Positions 17,335-26,607 are shown, counted from the stretch's first letter. The stretch is 64,000 nt of DNA from Bacteroides sp. 214 (GCF_010501015.1 NZ_QVML01000002.1:248001-312000), one strand, 5' to 3'. Numbers and translations: made by a program. The notes: generated by a model from the sequence alone, not told the origin.

Positions 17335-18477
17335 ATGAAGATAACACTAAAGAAGAAAAAGCTAACGACTGGAAAACTCTCCTTGTATATTGAGTATTAT
17401 AAAGGAAAAATTGTAGATGCCGAAGGAAAGGTCAAGCATAATCGAGATTTCGAGTATCTAAAACTGTATCTACACGAGAATCCACAAAACCCAAAGGAAA
17501 AACAAGAAAACAAAGACACTCAAAAATTAGCAGAAGATATTCTGGCTATTCGTCAAGCTGAATATGTGCAAGGCAAGTATAGCATCCGAGATCATAATAA
17601 ACCTAAAGAGCTATTCTTGGATTACTATGAAAAGAAAAAACAAGAACGCTATCAGTCTGATCAAAACTATGACAACTGGCATGCTGCACAAAAACACCTA
17701 CTTAAATACTGCCCGAAAAACTTAACCATAGAAGAAGTTACGCCAGACTTCATAAGAGGATTCAAAAAGTATTTAGATACAGAGGCAACCACAAGCGCAG
17801 GAATAGGATTAAGTCAAAACTCCAAATACACTTATTACAATAAGTTCAAGGCTTGTATAAATGCAGCTTTTGATGAAGGATACTTTTCTTCTAACCCATT
17901 AAGAGGTATCAAGGGTTTTGAGATGGGAGAAAGCCAAAGGGAATACTTGACTTTTAACGAATTACAATCGCTATATAGAGCAGAATGCAAATATCCAATG
18001 CTAAAAACAGCTTTTCTATTTTCCTGCCTAACAGGGTTACGTTGGAGTGATGTCAATAAGCTAATCTGGGGCGAAATCCGAGAAGAAACGGATAATGAAG
18101 GTAAACCCTATTGCAAAATCATATTTCGACAGGAGAAAACAGACGGATTGGAGTATTTATATATATCCGACCAAGCACGTTCTTTGCTTGGGGAAAGGAA
18201 AAATGAAAGCGACAGAGTTTTCCGAGGGTTGAAGTATAGTTCTACTAATAATGCAGAAATCGTTAATTGGAGCAATCGAGCCGGCATAACTAAGCACATT
18301 ACGTTTCATTGCTCGCGCCACACTTGCGCAGTCCTTATGCTTGAAAATGGAGCGGATCTATATACAGTTTCTAAATTTTTAGGGCATAGAGAATTGAGAA
18401 CTACACAGATTTATGCTAAGATCGTTGATAGCAAGATGAAAGAAGCGGCTAATATTATTCCCGAATTAAAATTATAA
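17335..18477 (+). CDS. Tyrosine-type integrase of island 1
   Basis: The 380-residue protein has a Bacteroidota-type arm-binding N-terminus, a SAM-like core-binding domain (about 90-190) and a catalytic domain. Catalytic residues are the Arg in TGLRWSD, HxxR in HCSRHT, a later His in LGHREL and the Tyr in TTQIYAK. It catalyses site-specific integration and excision. Its position directly after mnmE, reading inward, is typical for the element's left end. The next gene starts 3 bp downstream. Confidence 0.93.
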   Translation: MKITLKKKKLTTGKLSLYIEYYKGKIVDAEGKVKHNRDFEYLKLYLHENPQNPKEKQENKDTQKLAEDILAIRQAEYVQGKYSIRDHNKPKELFLDYYEKKKQERYQSDQNYDNWHAAQKHLLKYCPKNLTIEEVTPDFIRGFKKYLDTEATTSAGIGLSQNSKYTYYNKFKACINAAFDEGYFSSNPLRGIKGFEMGESQREYLTFNELQSLYRAECKYPMLKTAFLFSCLTGLRWSDVNKLIWGEIREETDNEGKPYCKIIFRQEKTDGLEYLYISDQARSLLGERKNESDRVFRGLKYSSTNNAEIVNWSNRAGITKHITFHCSRHTCAVLMLENGADLYTVSKFLGHRELRTTQIYAKIVDSKMKEAANIIPELKL

Positions 18478-18480
18478 GAC

Positions 18481-19497
18481 ATGTCTATCTCTACAAATAG
18501 TTTATCAAAGTTCTATGATGCGCTTCAATATGTAAGTATTGAATATTACGCTCGAGAAGAGAATCTTTCAATAGAAGGTGTTTCTGGTGAAGGAGCTTGT
18601 TTTAAAGGATGCCGACAAAAAGGTAATGTTACTCCAGGTACTTTATCAGCAATCCTTTCCCTATCTATAAGTTCCGACGATATTTTGGAAATAGAAAAGT
18701 TAAATCCCTCTCGATTTCACGAACTATTAAATGACGCTAAGAGTGAACTAACTTCAAACTTGTATCAAATAGAGCCATCAGATAGGAGTACATTCATAGA
18801 ATCGCTTAAAAAAGACTTTTACGGCATCTGCTTGAATATAGATCAATTCTATTGGGCATACTATATTCAGAATAAGATACAATTCAAAACAGGAGATGGA
18901 GAAGTATTAACATCTCCAATAGTTTTGTATGACAAATATATTCTTGCTCTATCGTACACCGCTTCCCAATGGGCGTACACATTAAAAGCGGACGGTTTGT
19001 CTATTACAAATACAAGAGGGGGTATTTGGAAAAAACCATTAAGATCAACTACTATTCATAAAATATTGTTTGATACTGAAGAGGACGATGAAAATTTACT
19101 ATTGGAAAGCCCAGAAAGGGATAATGTTAATATTGAAGCGTATTTCAAAGAAAAACATTACATCACCTTTTCGGATGGAGCTCTAAACAAGTTTGTAAAC
19201 GGAGATACACTTAAAAATGATGAGTTTATTGACTGGAAGTACAGGGGATATAAAAAAGCAAACAAAACACCATCACAAAAAGATCTTGCGTTATTTTGTC
19301 TGGTCACTATATCTGCCAGAAAGCTAAAGGATCTATCTAAAGATCAAAACATATTAGAGTATATTACTTCATGCATAACTCTAGATGGTAATTTTATATC
19401 CCCAAACGATAAATCTACAATATCCAAAGCAAGAGGTATACAAAACGCATACAAAATAATTACTATAGAGGATTTGATTAAGCATTTAGAGCATTGA
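18481..19497 (+). CDS. Unknown protein cotranscribed with the integrase
   Basis: The 338-residue protein is acidic, without signal peptide or membrane segments. It starts 3 bp after the integrase stop. I recognise no domain. Part of the chain (about 125-170, with WAYYIQNKIQFKT and WAYTLKADG) is aromatic-rich, and the C-terminal third is helical and Lys-rich. Proteins of this size often follow the integrase in Bacteroidota integrative elements, so a role in element control is possible but not shown. Confidence 0.6.
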   Translation: MSISTNSLSKFYDALQYVSIEYYAREENLSIEGVSGEGACFKGCRQKGNVTPGTLSAILSLSISSDDILEIEKLNPSRFHELLNDAKSELTSNLYQIEPSDRSTFIESLKKDFYGICLNIDQFYWAYYIQNKIQFKTGDGEVLTSPIVLYDKYILALSYTASQWAYTLKADGLSITNTRGGIWKKPLRSTTIHKILFDTEEDDENLLLESPERDNVNIEAYFKEKHYITFSDGALNKFVNGDTLKNDEFIDWKYRGYKKANKTPSQKDLALFCLVTISARKLKDLSKDQNILEYITSCITLDGNFISPNDKSTISKARGIQNAYKIITIEDLIKHLEH

Positions 19498-19603
19498 CCG
19501 ATGCCCTATTGTGTTGCTTATTGCCTTTGTTTTCCTTTGTGTTATCAATTGAAACAAAAGGCAAATGCATTTGCTCATTTATTAATTTCAAAACGTAATA
19601 GAA

Positions 19604-19891
19604 ATGAGCACTATTGAACTTGACAATCGCTTAGAGCGTATTGAAAAGCTGTTGTTGGGCAGCAAAAAAGTCCTAACATTCGATGAAGCATGTGATTATA
19701 CGGGTATTTCACGAAGCTACATGTACAAATTAACTTCTTCTGCAAACATTCCGTTCAGCAAGCCTAATGGGAAAATCATCTTCTTTAGTCGAGAAAAATT
19801 GGATAACTGGATGCTCGAAAATGAGCATAAGACAAACCGAGAGATAGAAGAAAGAGCATCTCGCTATACAAGCAAAAAAGCATGGAGATGA
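19604..19891 (+). CDS. Excisionase-like HTH DNA-binding protein
   Basis: The 95-residue protein has a MerR/excisionase-type winged helix (about 23-70) with LTFDEACDYTGISRSYMYKLTSS and IIFFSREKLDNWM, the common helix_turn_helix_17 layout. A short coiled N-terminus precedes it. Such proteins in Bacteroidota elements direct excision or control replication genes. It lies directly upstream of the helicase gene. Confidence 0.85.
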   Translation: MSTIELDNRLERIEKLLLGSKKVLTFDEACDYTGISRSYMYKLTSSANIPFSKPNGKIIFFSREKLDNWMLENEHKTNREIEERASRYTSKKAWR

Positions 19892-19973
19892 CCGCTTCCA
19901 TGCTTCCTACCATTATTCACTAAAATGTACAATCTGTATATTTCATAGCAAATATACGCAAACTGTTTGATAT

Positions 19974-21176
19974 ATGAAAGAAGAAATCCCATATATAAGG
20001 GTTGCCGTATCCTATTACAAAATAGTTAAACGACCTCTCACCTCTGGCGATTCAACAATAATTCTTGTGCCTTGGAACAAAGAAACAATAATAGCTGATC
20101 ATGGAAAAGATTATTTGGCTCAGATTCCTCAATATGATGGTTTTTGCTGTATTCCATCTCACTTGGAGTATCAGTTGAAGGTCGGAACGTTTTACAACCA
20201 ATATCATGAGTTGGAACATCATCCAAAACAAGGAGATTGCAGTACTATTTTATATTTTCTGCAACATATATTCCGAGAACAATATGAGTTAGGATTGGAT
20301 TACATTAAAATCTTATACGAAAAGCCACTACAGATCCTCCCTATCCTCTGCTTAGTCAGCACCGAAAGAGGTACTGGAAAAACAACCTTTCTGAATCTTT
20401 TAAAATTGATTTTTGACAAAAATATGACTCTGAATACGAATGATGATTTCCGATCACAGTTTAATTCCGACTGGTCTAACAAAATTATTATTGCAGTAGA
20501 TGAAGTATTGCTGGATAAACGAGAGGATTCCGAAAGAATTAAAAATCTCTCAACAGCACGACTTTTTAAATCCGAAGCTAAGGGCAAAGATCGACAAGAG
20601 ATAGAGTTCTTTGGCAAATTTATACTTTGCTCTAATAACGAAACAAGTTTCATTCATATAGATAAGGAAGAGATCCGATATTGGGTCATTAAGGTATTCC
20701 CTTTTTCCAATACTCTAAATTGCTCTTCGGAACAATTTTTCGAAAAGCTCAAATTGGAAGTGCCTGCATTTCTTTATTTTTTACTTAACAGATCCTTTCA
20801 TACAAAAAATGACTCAAGAATGTGGTTTACCCCTAAACAGATTGAAACGGAAGCACTTATTAAGTTAAAGAGGAATTATAAATCTACGCTCGAAAAAGAA
20901 ATGTTGGATATTTTGCAGACTATTTTTGAAGATCAAGATCTGGAACAACTTTGTTTCCAAATAAATGATGTTATATGCTCATTGAGTAATCTGAATAGAA
21001 AAGCATATTCATTGCACAAAATTCGGGATATTTTAGTCTCTTCATGGGGACTTTCTGCCACCAACTCTTCCTACGTGCGATACATCATTTTTGCAGATGG
21101 AACAATCTCTAAAAATCAACACAAAGGGCGGTATTATGAGCTGACGAAAAAACGGTTTGATGAAATTTACTGTTGA
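19974..21176 (+). CDS. SF3-like primase-helicase (DUF5906/P4 type)
   Basis: The 400-residue protein has an ATPase core at about 120-260. Walker A is TERGTGKTTFLN, Walker B is KIIIAVDEV and the sensor is GKFILCSNNETSF, as in phage P4/D5-type helicases. A winged-helix-like C-terminus follows. It probably unwinds the element's origin. The iteron-like field starts at its stop codon and a primase gene follows, which supports an autonomous replication module. Confidence 0.82.
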   Translation: MKEEIPYIRVAVSYYKIVKRPLTSGDSTIILVPWNKETIIADHGKDYLAQIPQYDGFCCIPSHLEYQLKVGTFYNQYHELEHHPKQGDCSTILYFLQHIFREQYELGLDYIKILYEKPLQILPILCLVSTERGTGKTTFLNLLKLIFDKNMTLNTNDDFRSQFNSDWSNKIIIAVDEVLLDKREDSERIKNLSTARLFKSEAKGKDRQEIEFFGKFILCSNNETSFIHIDKEEIRYWVIKVFPFSNTLNCSSEQFFEKLKLEVPAFLYFLLNRSFHTKNDSRMWFTPKQIETEALIKLKRNYKSTLEKEMLDILQTIFEDQDLEQLCFQINDVICSLSNLNRKAYSLHKIRDILVSSWGLSATNSSYVRYIIFADGTISKNQHKGRYYELTKKRFDEIYC

Positions 21177-21370
21177 TTTGTTGACTTTACTATATATCTA
21201 TATGATATTCAATATATTACAAGTCAACAGTAGAGTCAACACTAGTCAACAGTTCAACAGCCAGAAAAAAAACTACTGTTGAATTTCTCCAACTGTTGAC
21301 ACCACTGTTGACGGTAACTGTCTGATTGATAGAGCCTGTCAACAAATCAACAGTATCAACAGTGTTTTTG
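21165..21370. repeat. Iteron-like field, about eleven GTCAACAG/CTGTTGAC copies
   Basis: The stretch between the helicase and primase genes carries dense copies of the octamer GTCAACAG and its complement, including near copies, in both orientations. Examples are at about 21222, 21233, 21243, 21251, 21274, 21289, 21302, 21337, 21347 and 21356. Position and repeat type fit a replication origin or regulator binding array of the element. Confidence 0.75.
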
Positions 21371-21411
21371 CTACCTCCAGAGAAGATACTCCAATTAAAA
21401 GAAAAAAAGCA

Positions 21412-22290
21412 ATGAATTTAGATCAAATAAAGACAATAAGTATACATGAGTATTTGGCAAAAAAAGGATTCCATCCACAAAGAAGAAATGAAGTACGAGG
21501 TATTTATATTTCTCCAATACGCAAAGACAATAATGCAAGTTTTAGCGTAGATTTCCAGAAAAATCTATGGTATGATCATGGTATGGGAAAAGGTGGAAGT
21601 ATAATAGATCTTGTATCAGAAATGGAGAATTGTAGCATTTCAGATGCGATAAAGAAACTCGAATCCGATTCTTTTTCTTTTCATCGGGAATCAGCAATTT
21701 ATAATGAAAAACAAGAGCACCCCGAGCAATTATTCACAATTTTGAAGGTGAAGAAACTTGGAAATTTTGCTTTAATTGACTACCTGAATGAACGCTGTAT
21801 AGATATAGATATTGCAGAGAAACATTGTTGTGAGGTTTATTACTCTATCAACAACAAACGATATTTTGCAATAGGATTTGCGAACAATTCTCCAAACAGT
21901 TATGAACTGCGAAACAAATATTTCAAATCTTGTATTGGCAAAAAGGATTTTACACACATAAACAATGGGGCAAAAAGAACGGTTCTTTTTGAAGGATTCA
22001 TGGACTATCTATCGTTTCTATCAATGCAAGAAAATCGCCATCTTTCTACTGATGCTATCATTCTGAACAGTACAGCGAATTCCAAAAGGGCATTAGATCT
22101 TCTCTGCAAGTATGATGAAATCCATTCATACTTGGATAATGATCAGGCTGGAAACAAATGTTCTCTTTTTGTTCAAAGTTATTATCCAGATTCTTTTGTA
22201 GATTGTCGGAAGGAGTATTCAAATTTCAAAGATTTGAATGAATTTTTATGTTGGAAAAACAATGAAGAAAAACTGGGCTATTTGCGATGA
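21412..22290 (+). CDS. DnaG-like primase (CHC2 zinc finger plus Toprim)
   Basis: The 292-residue protein has an N-terminal CHC2-like region (about 1-75) with FSVDFQKNLWYDHGMGKGGSI and loss of some zinc ligands. A Toprim domain follows, with VLFEGFMDYLSFL (catalytic Glu) and SYLDNDQAGNK (DxD-like). It should make primers for element replication. It forms a module with the helicase and the iteron field. Mobilisation genes usually follow such primases in Bacteroidota elements; here unknown cargo follows instead. Confidence 0.85.
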   Translation: MNLDQIKTISIHEYLAKKGFHPQRRNEVRGIYISPIRKDNNASFSVDFQKNLWYDHGMGKGGSIIDLVSEMENCSISDAIKKLESDSFSFHRESAIYNEKQEHPEQLFTILKVKKLGNFALIDYLNERCIDIDIAEKHCCEVYYSINNKRYFAIGFANNSPNSYELRNKYFKSCIGKKDFTHINNGAKRTVLFEGFMDYLSFLSMQENRHLSTDAIILNSTANSKRALDLLCKYDEIHSYLDNDQAGNKCSLFVQSYYPDSFVDCRKEYSNFKDLNEFLCWKNNEEKLGYLR

Positions 22291-22334
22291 AAAAGACAAT
22301 AAAAAACCCCTGTTTTTTTTGTAGGGCAAGATGT

Positions 22335-22356
22335 GGTTTTTGTGTACACAAAAACC
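22335..22356. repeat. Perfect 22-bp palindrome
   Basis: The 11-bp half GGTTTTTGTGT is followed by its exact complement with no spacer. It lies 45 bp past the primase stop codon, where a transfer origin and relaxase gene would be expected in related elements. It may be a leftover oriT part, a binding site or a terminator. Confidence 0.6.
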
Positions 22357-22533
22357 GCTCGCATTTTCCGTCGAAAATGAATTAAAAAAAGCTCGGAACT
22401 CTCTTTTTATTTCCATCTATTTCTATAAAAAGCAACAATGTAGAAAATGTTTATTTTATTCATATTACAGAATTCGTCAGAGCGAATATTTCTGCTCTGA
22501 CGAGTGGACGTTCTCAAAACAATGGATGTTTAA

Positions 22534-23091
22534 CTACTTCCCTCTTATGAATTCATGAATACTTTCTCCATCAGGCGAAAAGATAAAAGTAGCATCCAAC
22601 TCTTGTCGGGTTGTTAGCTTAGGATTCTGAAAAGATAATTTGCATTTTACGCTTTTGGCTAGAACTTCATTTTTATCTGTATCTGTATAACGATCTAAGT
22701 AATCAGGTCGCCATGATTTAATTTCCTCCAAAGTTGATTTGGCGTTATCAAGCTTTTCTGTAGATTCAGCCAGAAGCATTTTGTGAACAAGATCACTTTT
22801 CTTCTTTTCGTGTTTATCAATAGATTGCTGCCAATGGTCAATGCTCTTTTGCGCAGATTCCAGTTTTTTTTCAAATTCTTTTTGATACTGTTTTTCAAGA
22901 ATGGTAATACTGTCAGAAACCAGAATGTCGGAAATCTTCATTTCAATAAATTTGATTTGAAGATCTGTTCGGATTCCTGATTTTGAATCCGTTTCCAGAT
23001 AATCAATAATGGTTTTTTCTAAAACCGAGTTTTGTGAATGACATCCATTTAGCGCGAAAATGGAAAAGATAAATAGAGCGATCTTTCTCAT
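22534..23091 (-). CDS. Lipoprotein with coiled-coil, unknown
   Basis: The 185-residue protein starts with MRKIALFIFSIFALNGCHSQ, a lipoprotein signal with lipobox LNGC. The central part (about 60-130) is a charged coiled coil (EKKLESAQKSIDHWQQSIDK). The C-terminal 50 residues form beta strands ending in PDGESIHEF. No family is recognised. It reads opposite to the replication module and is 12 bp downstream of the next gene, so the two probably form a cargo operon. Confidence 0.65.
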   Translation of the reverse strand: MRKIALFIFSIFALNGCHSQNSVLEKTIIDYLETDSKSGIRTDLQIKFIEMKISDILVSDSITILEKQYQKEFEKKLESAQKSIDHWQQSIDKHEKKKSDLVHKMLLAESTEKLDNAKSTLEEIKSWRPDYLDRYTDTDKNEVLAKSVKCKLSFQNPKLTTRQELDATFIFSPDGESIHEFIRGK

Positions 23092-23103
23092 GTGATTTTT
23101 GTT

Positions 23104-23502
23104 TTATGTTGTTTGTAATTGATTTGATAAATGTATAATATCCTCTGCAATGGTTATCTGCTCTTTGTTGTAGTTATCAAAATCAAAGATTCTGATTTCT
23201 TCCTTTTCGATACCTGGAAGAGGTATTGTCCTGAGCGAATCTTCCATTTGAAGAAAAACTTGGAAATCGCGAAATAAGCTCCATAGCTTTATTCCTAAAG
23301 AAGACACATCAGTAGTTTCTTCTTTATCAGCTTTATATGCGTAGTATATACTGATAAAGTGATGATAGGGTATATCGATTTGTTCATCAGCTTTGACTAG
23401 CCAAAGATCCAGAAAGTGATTAGGGATAGAATCTAATATTGCATCAAGATTTAGCCTTACATAGTCGTAAGTTTCCTGATAGATGGGGTTCTCAAATTTC
23501 AT
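23104..23502 (-). CDS. Small cytosolic protein, unknown cargo
   Basis: The start is placed at the ATG at 23502 (MKFENPIYQETYDY). The in-frame upstream extension runs through the structured region at 23562-23675 and looks non-coding. The 132-residue protein is acidic and helical with no signal peptide. I recognise no family. With the lipoprotein gene it forms a two-gene leftward unit between the primase and the restriction genes. Confidence 0.6.
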   Translation of the reverse strand: MKFENPIYQETYDYVRLNLDAILDSIPNHFLDLWLVKADEQIDIPYHHFISIYYAYKADKEETTDVSSLGIKLWSLFRDFQVFLQMEDSLRTIPLPGIEKEEIRIFDFDNYNKEQITIAEDIIHLSNQLQTT

Positions 23503-23561
23503 TTTTGTCAGTTTTGTACATTCACAAAACCACAAAAAGAAGACGTGGTACTCACCAAGTC

Positions 23562-23675
23562 CGCAATAGAGGTACTGGTATACCCGCAAACGAAACAAGG
23601 CAAGCCCACGCCTATACGGCATGAGCATTGCACAATGTCCTCGTTTGCATTGAAAGTTACCAGTTTCCTATTGCG
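23562..23675. repeat. Large imperfect stem-loop between divergent cargo units
   Basis: The outer arms 23562-23580 and 23658-23675 pair with few mismatches, and the inner arms 23585-23593 and 23641-23649 (gcaaacga/tcgtttgc) pair fully. Small hairpins (GCC-TATAC-GGC, CATTG-CA-CAATG) fill the loop. No ORF explains it. It may be a structured RNA, an oriT or an integration scar. Confidence 0.5.
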
Positions 23676-23830
23676 AGGTTTATGTGAACGCTATGTTAAT
23701 ATGTCTTTGCGGAATAATCCGCTTGTTTTCTGGGAACAAAGATAGCTAAAAAATATAATCTCCTGATTACTTTAGCTCTAAGAAAACAAAAAGCTTGCAT
23801 CTATCCAACTGAAATTCTCTACAAATTTAC

Positions 23831-23838
23831 TACCTTTG
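23831..23838 (+). promoter_or_regulatory. -7 element TACCTTTG of the restriction-modification operon
   Basis: It lies 26 bp upstream of the chosen ATG at 23865. It overlaps the longer possible GTG start at 23838, which argues for the ATG. Confidence 0.6.
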
Positions 23839-23864
23839 TGCGTTGTCTGAAAATCTATATTTTG

Positions 23865-25556
23865 ATGGATAAGTTGACTAAAGAGCAGCGAAGAAGAAAC
23901 ATGCAGGCAGTTAAAGCTACCGGCACCAAAGCAGAAGTTGCTTTATCTAAGTTGTTGTTCAAAAAAGGTTTTCGCTATCGTAAAAACGATCCAAATGTAT
24001 TCGGAAAGCCAGATTTGACATTTCGTAAAATTAAGCTGGCAGTTTTTGTCGATGGCGAATTTTGGCATGGAAAGGACTGGGAAATACGAAAAAACGATCA
24101 TAAGTCCAATAAAGATTTTTGGATAAAGAAAATAGAACGAAATATAGAACGAGACAAGGAAGTTACTCAGGAACTAGAAGATGCAGGATGGACTGTGTTG
24201 AGGTTCTGGAGTAAAGAGGTTCTCAAAAATACATCATTCTGTTCTTCCATTATAGAAGAGAAAATTAATATGCTAAAAATGAATTTTAAAGAAAAAATTT
24301 CCATAACGGAGATCTCAGGTACAAAATATAGAATTCGCATTGTTGAACCAGACAACAATAAAGAGGCTGCCTTGACTCATTATTTACACAATAAAGGAAA
24401 TGCTCCTGCTGAATTTTATCGGACTGAAGCTATTGAATATACAAAAGAAATTCTTCAGTATAGATATCCTAATGAAGATATCACATTGAAAGTAGCAGAG
24501 GATGCATTACAATATTCAATATTTAGTGATTTTGACATCCCCTTTAAACCTATTAGCAATCCTTCTTTTACATTTATTGATCTGTTTGCCGGCATAGGCG
24601 GTTTTAGATTAGCTCTACAAAATTTAGGAGGTAAATGTGTCTTTACTAGCGAATGGGATAAAGAAGCCCAGAAAACATATAAAGCAAATTTTGGAGAAAT
24701 GCCATTTGGCGATATAACAAAGGAAGAAACAAAATCATTTATCCCTGATGGTTTTGATATTTTATGCGCAGGATTTCCCTGTCAGGCTTTCTCTATTGCA
24801 GGAAAACGAGGTGGGTTTGAGGATACAAGGGGAACTTTATTTTTTGATGTAGCAGAAATTATTAGAAGAAAAAGACCACGAGCCATTTTCTTAGAGAACG
24901 TAAAAGGACTCTTAAATCATAATGGAGGTAAAACTTTAGAAACAATTCTAAATGTATTGAGAAATGATCTAGGTTATTTTGTACCGGATCCCCAGATTAT
25001 CAATGCCCGACTTTATGGCGTACCTCAAAATCGAGAACGTATTTATATCGTTGGTTTTAGAGAAGATCAAAATATACAGGATTTTACCTATCCAGCTCCG
25101 ACAGATGACACAAAAGTATTTTCTGATGTTATGGAAGAAACGCCGGTCCCTACAAAATACTATTTATCAACCCAATATTTACAAACGCTTAAAGAGCATA
25201 AAGCTAGACATGAAAGTAAGGGGAATGGTTTTGGATACAATATTGTGCCTAACAATGGGGTTGCAAATGCGATTGTTGTTGGAGGTATGGGAAGAGAACG
25301 TAATCTTGTCATAGATGATAGAATTACTGACTTCAAACCAACTACAAGAATAAAAGGAGAAGTAAATCGAGAAGGGATCCGAAAAATGACTCCACGTGAG
25401 TGGGCTAGATTGCAGGGATTCCCGGATGATTTTGTCATTCCGGTAGCAGATGCATCAGCATACAAACAATTTGGAAATTCAGTAGCAGTTCCTGCTATAC
25501 AAGCAACAGCAAGTGAAATATTATTAAACATAGGAATCGATGTTAACAGGGAATAA
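23865..25556 (+). CDS. Vsr endonuclease fused to C5-cytosine DNA methyltransferase
   Basis: The protein has 563 residues from the ATG at 23865. Residues about 1-130 are a very-short-patch repair nuclease: KLTKEQRRRNMQAVKATGTK, then GKPDLTF with the catalytic Asp and FVDGEFWHGKDW. A linker of about 100 residues follows. From about 230 the C5-methylase has motif I FIDLFAGIGGFRLAL, the catalytic GFPCQAFSIAG, the ENV motif and the final QFGNSVAVP. The methylase should protect the site cut by the downstream HpaII-like enzyme (CCGG), and Vsr should repair T:G mismatches arising from 5mC deamination. In the HpaII system these are separate proteins; here they are one chain. Confidence 0.92.
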   Translation: MDKLTKEQRRRNMQAVKATGTKAEVALSKLLFKKGFRYRKNDPNVFGKPDLTFRKIKLAVFVDGEFWHGKDWEIRKNDHKSNKDFWIKKIERNIERDKEVTQELEDAGWTVLRFWSKEVLKNTSFCSSIIEEKINMLKMNFKEKISITEISGTKYRIRIVEPDNNKEAALTHYLHNKGNAPAEFYRTEAIEYTKEILQYRYPNEDITLKVAEDALQYSIFSDFDIPFKPISNPSFTFIDLFAGIGGFRLALQNLGGKCVFTSEWDKEAQKTYKANFGEMPFGDITKEETKSFIPDGFDILCAGFPCQAFSIAGKRGGFEDTRGTLFFDVAEIIRRKRPRAIFLENVKGLLNHNGGKTLETILNVLRNDLGYFVPDPQIINARLYGVPQNRERIYIVGFREDQNIQDFTYPAPTDDTKVFSDVMEETPVPTKYYLSTQYLQTLKEHKARHESKGNGFGYNIVPNNGVANAIVVGGMGRERNLVIDDRITDFKPTTRIKGEVNREGIRKMTPREWARLQGFPDDFVIPVADASAYKQFGNSVAVPAIQATASEILLNIGIDVNRE

Positions 25557-26607
25557 AGGTGAATGGAGTGAGATATATGCTCTCTTCAAAGTATTAGGAG
25601 ATAAAGAACTACAACCGGGTGATAAAGATCTAAATAAAATAAAGGATTTAGTTTACCCTGTTTTGAAAGTTTTACGATGTGAATCTGGTCATAACTTTGA
25701 ATATGGGATAGAGGATGACTTTGTTATCGTTTCTGGCGATGAAGAAGTGCTTCGGATTTCTGTTGATGATTTTAAATCAAATGCCCAAGTCTTACTTCGT
25801 CAAATTAAGAGTAGTAACGGAACATTCTCTATTCCCGAGATAGAAGAGTTTATGAAAACTATAAACTGCCTATCATTGAAAGCTTCTTCTTCTGTAAAGA
25901 CCGATATCACCATTGTAATACACGACCAAAGGACAGGATTGCAACCAACTTTAGGATTTAGTATTAAATCTCAGTTAGGTGGAGCTTCTACTCTTCTGAA
26001 TGCAGGGAAAACAACAAATTTCATATTCAAAATAAGCGATCTAACCTTATCTAAAGAACAAATAGATGAAATAAATGCAAAGCCTAAAATCAAAGAACGT
26101 ATAGACGAAATTACAACTTTGAAAGGGAAATTAGTTTTTTCAAAGGTTGAAAGTTCGATATTTGAGAATAACATGGTGCTAATAGACAGTTCTTTGCCTG
26201 AGCTTATTGCTGAATGCACTTACCTCTATTACACATCTTCAAAGTCAACTATATCTGACATTATATCAGAAATAGCTGAGATCAATCCTCTCTCCTATAA
26301 TACAGAGACAGGACATCCTTTTTATAGCTATAAAATGAAGCATTTTCTGACTGATATAGCTTTGGGTATGATGCCTTCTAAGGTGTGGACAGGACAATTA
26401 GATGCCACAGGGGGATATTTAGTTATTAAAGAAGATGGAGATGTATTGTGTTATCATATTTACAATAGAAATGAATTTGAGGACTACCTGTTGAATAATA
26501 CTAAATTTGAAACAGCGAGTACTTCAAGGCATGAATTTGGAACCATATACAAGGAAGGAGATGATTTATTTATAAATCTTAATTTGCAAATAAGGTTTAT
26601 TAAGTAG
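25540..26607 (+). CDS. HpaII-like type II restriction endonuclease
   Basis: The 355-residue protein begins MLTGNKGEWSEIYALFK and contains FSIKSQLGGASTLLNAGKTTNF, both typical of the HpaII restriction enzyme family. The length fits R.HpaII (about 358 residues). It overlaps the methylase gene by 17 bp, so synthesis is probably coupled. The expected target is CCGG, inferred from the family and from the Vsr/C5-methylase partner. The specificity is not proven by sequence alone. Confidence 0.87.
   Translation: MLTGNKGEWSEIYALFKVLGDKELQPGDKDLNKIKDLVYPVLKVLRCESGHNFEYGIEDDFVIVSGDEEVLRISVDDFKSNAQVLLRQIKSSNGTFSIPEIEEFMKTINCLSLKASSSVKTDITIVIHDQRTGLQPTLGFSIKSQLGGASTLLNAGKTTNFIFKISDLTLSKEQIDEINAKPKIKERIDEITTLKGKLVFSKVESSIFENNMVLIDSSLPELIAECTYLYYTSSKSTISDIISEIAEINPLSYNTETGHPFYSYKMKHFLTDIALGMMPSKVWTGQLDATGGYLVIKEDGDVLCYHIYNRNEFEDYLLNNTKFETASTSRHEFGTIYKEGDDLFINLNLQIRFIK

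Noticed and set aside
23545..23745. Short plus-strand frames in the structured block
   Set aside because: No homology recognised, no ribosome site, and the stem-loop pattern explains the base composition better.
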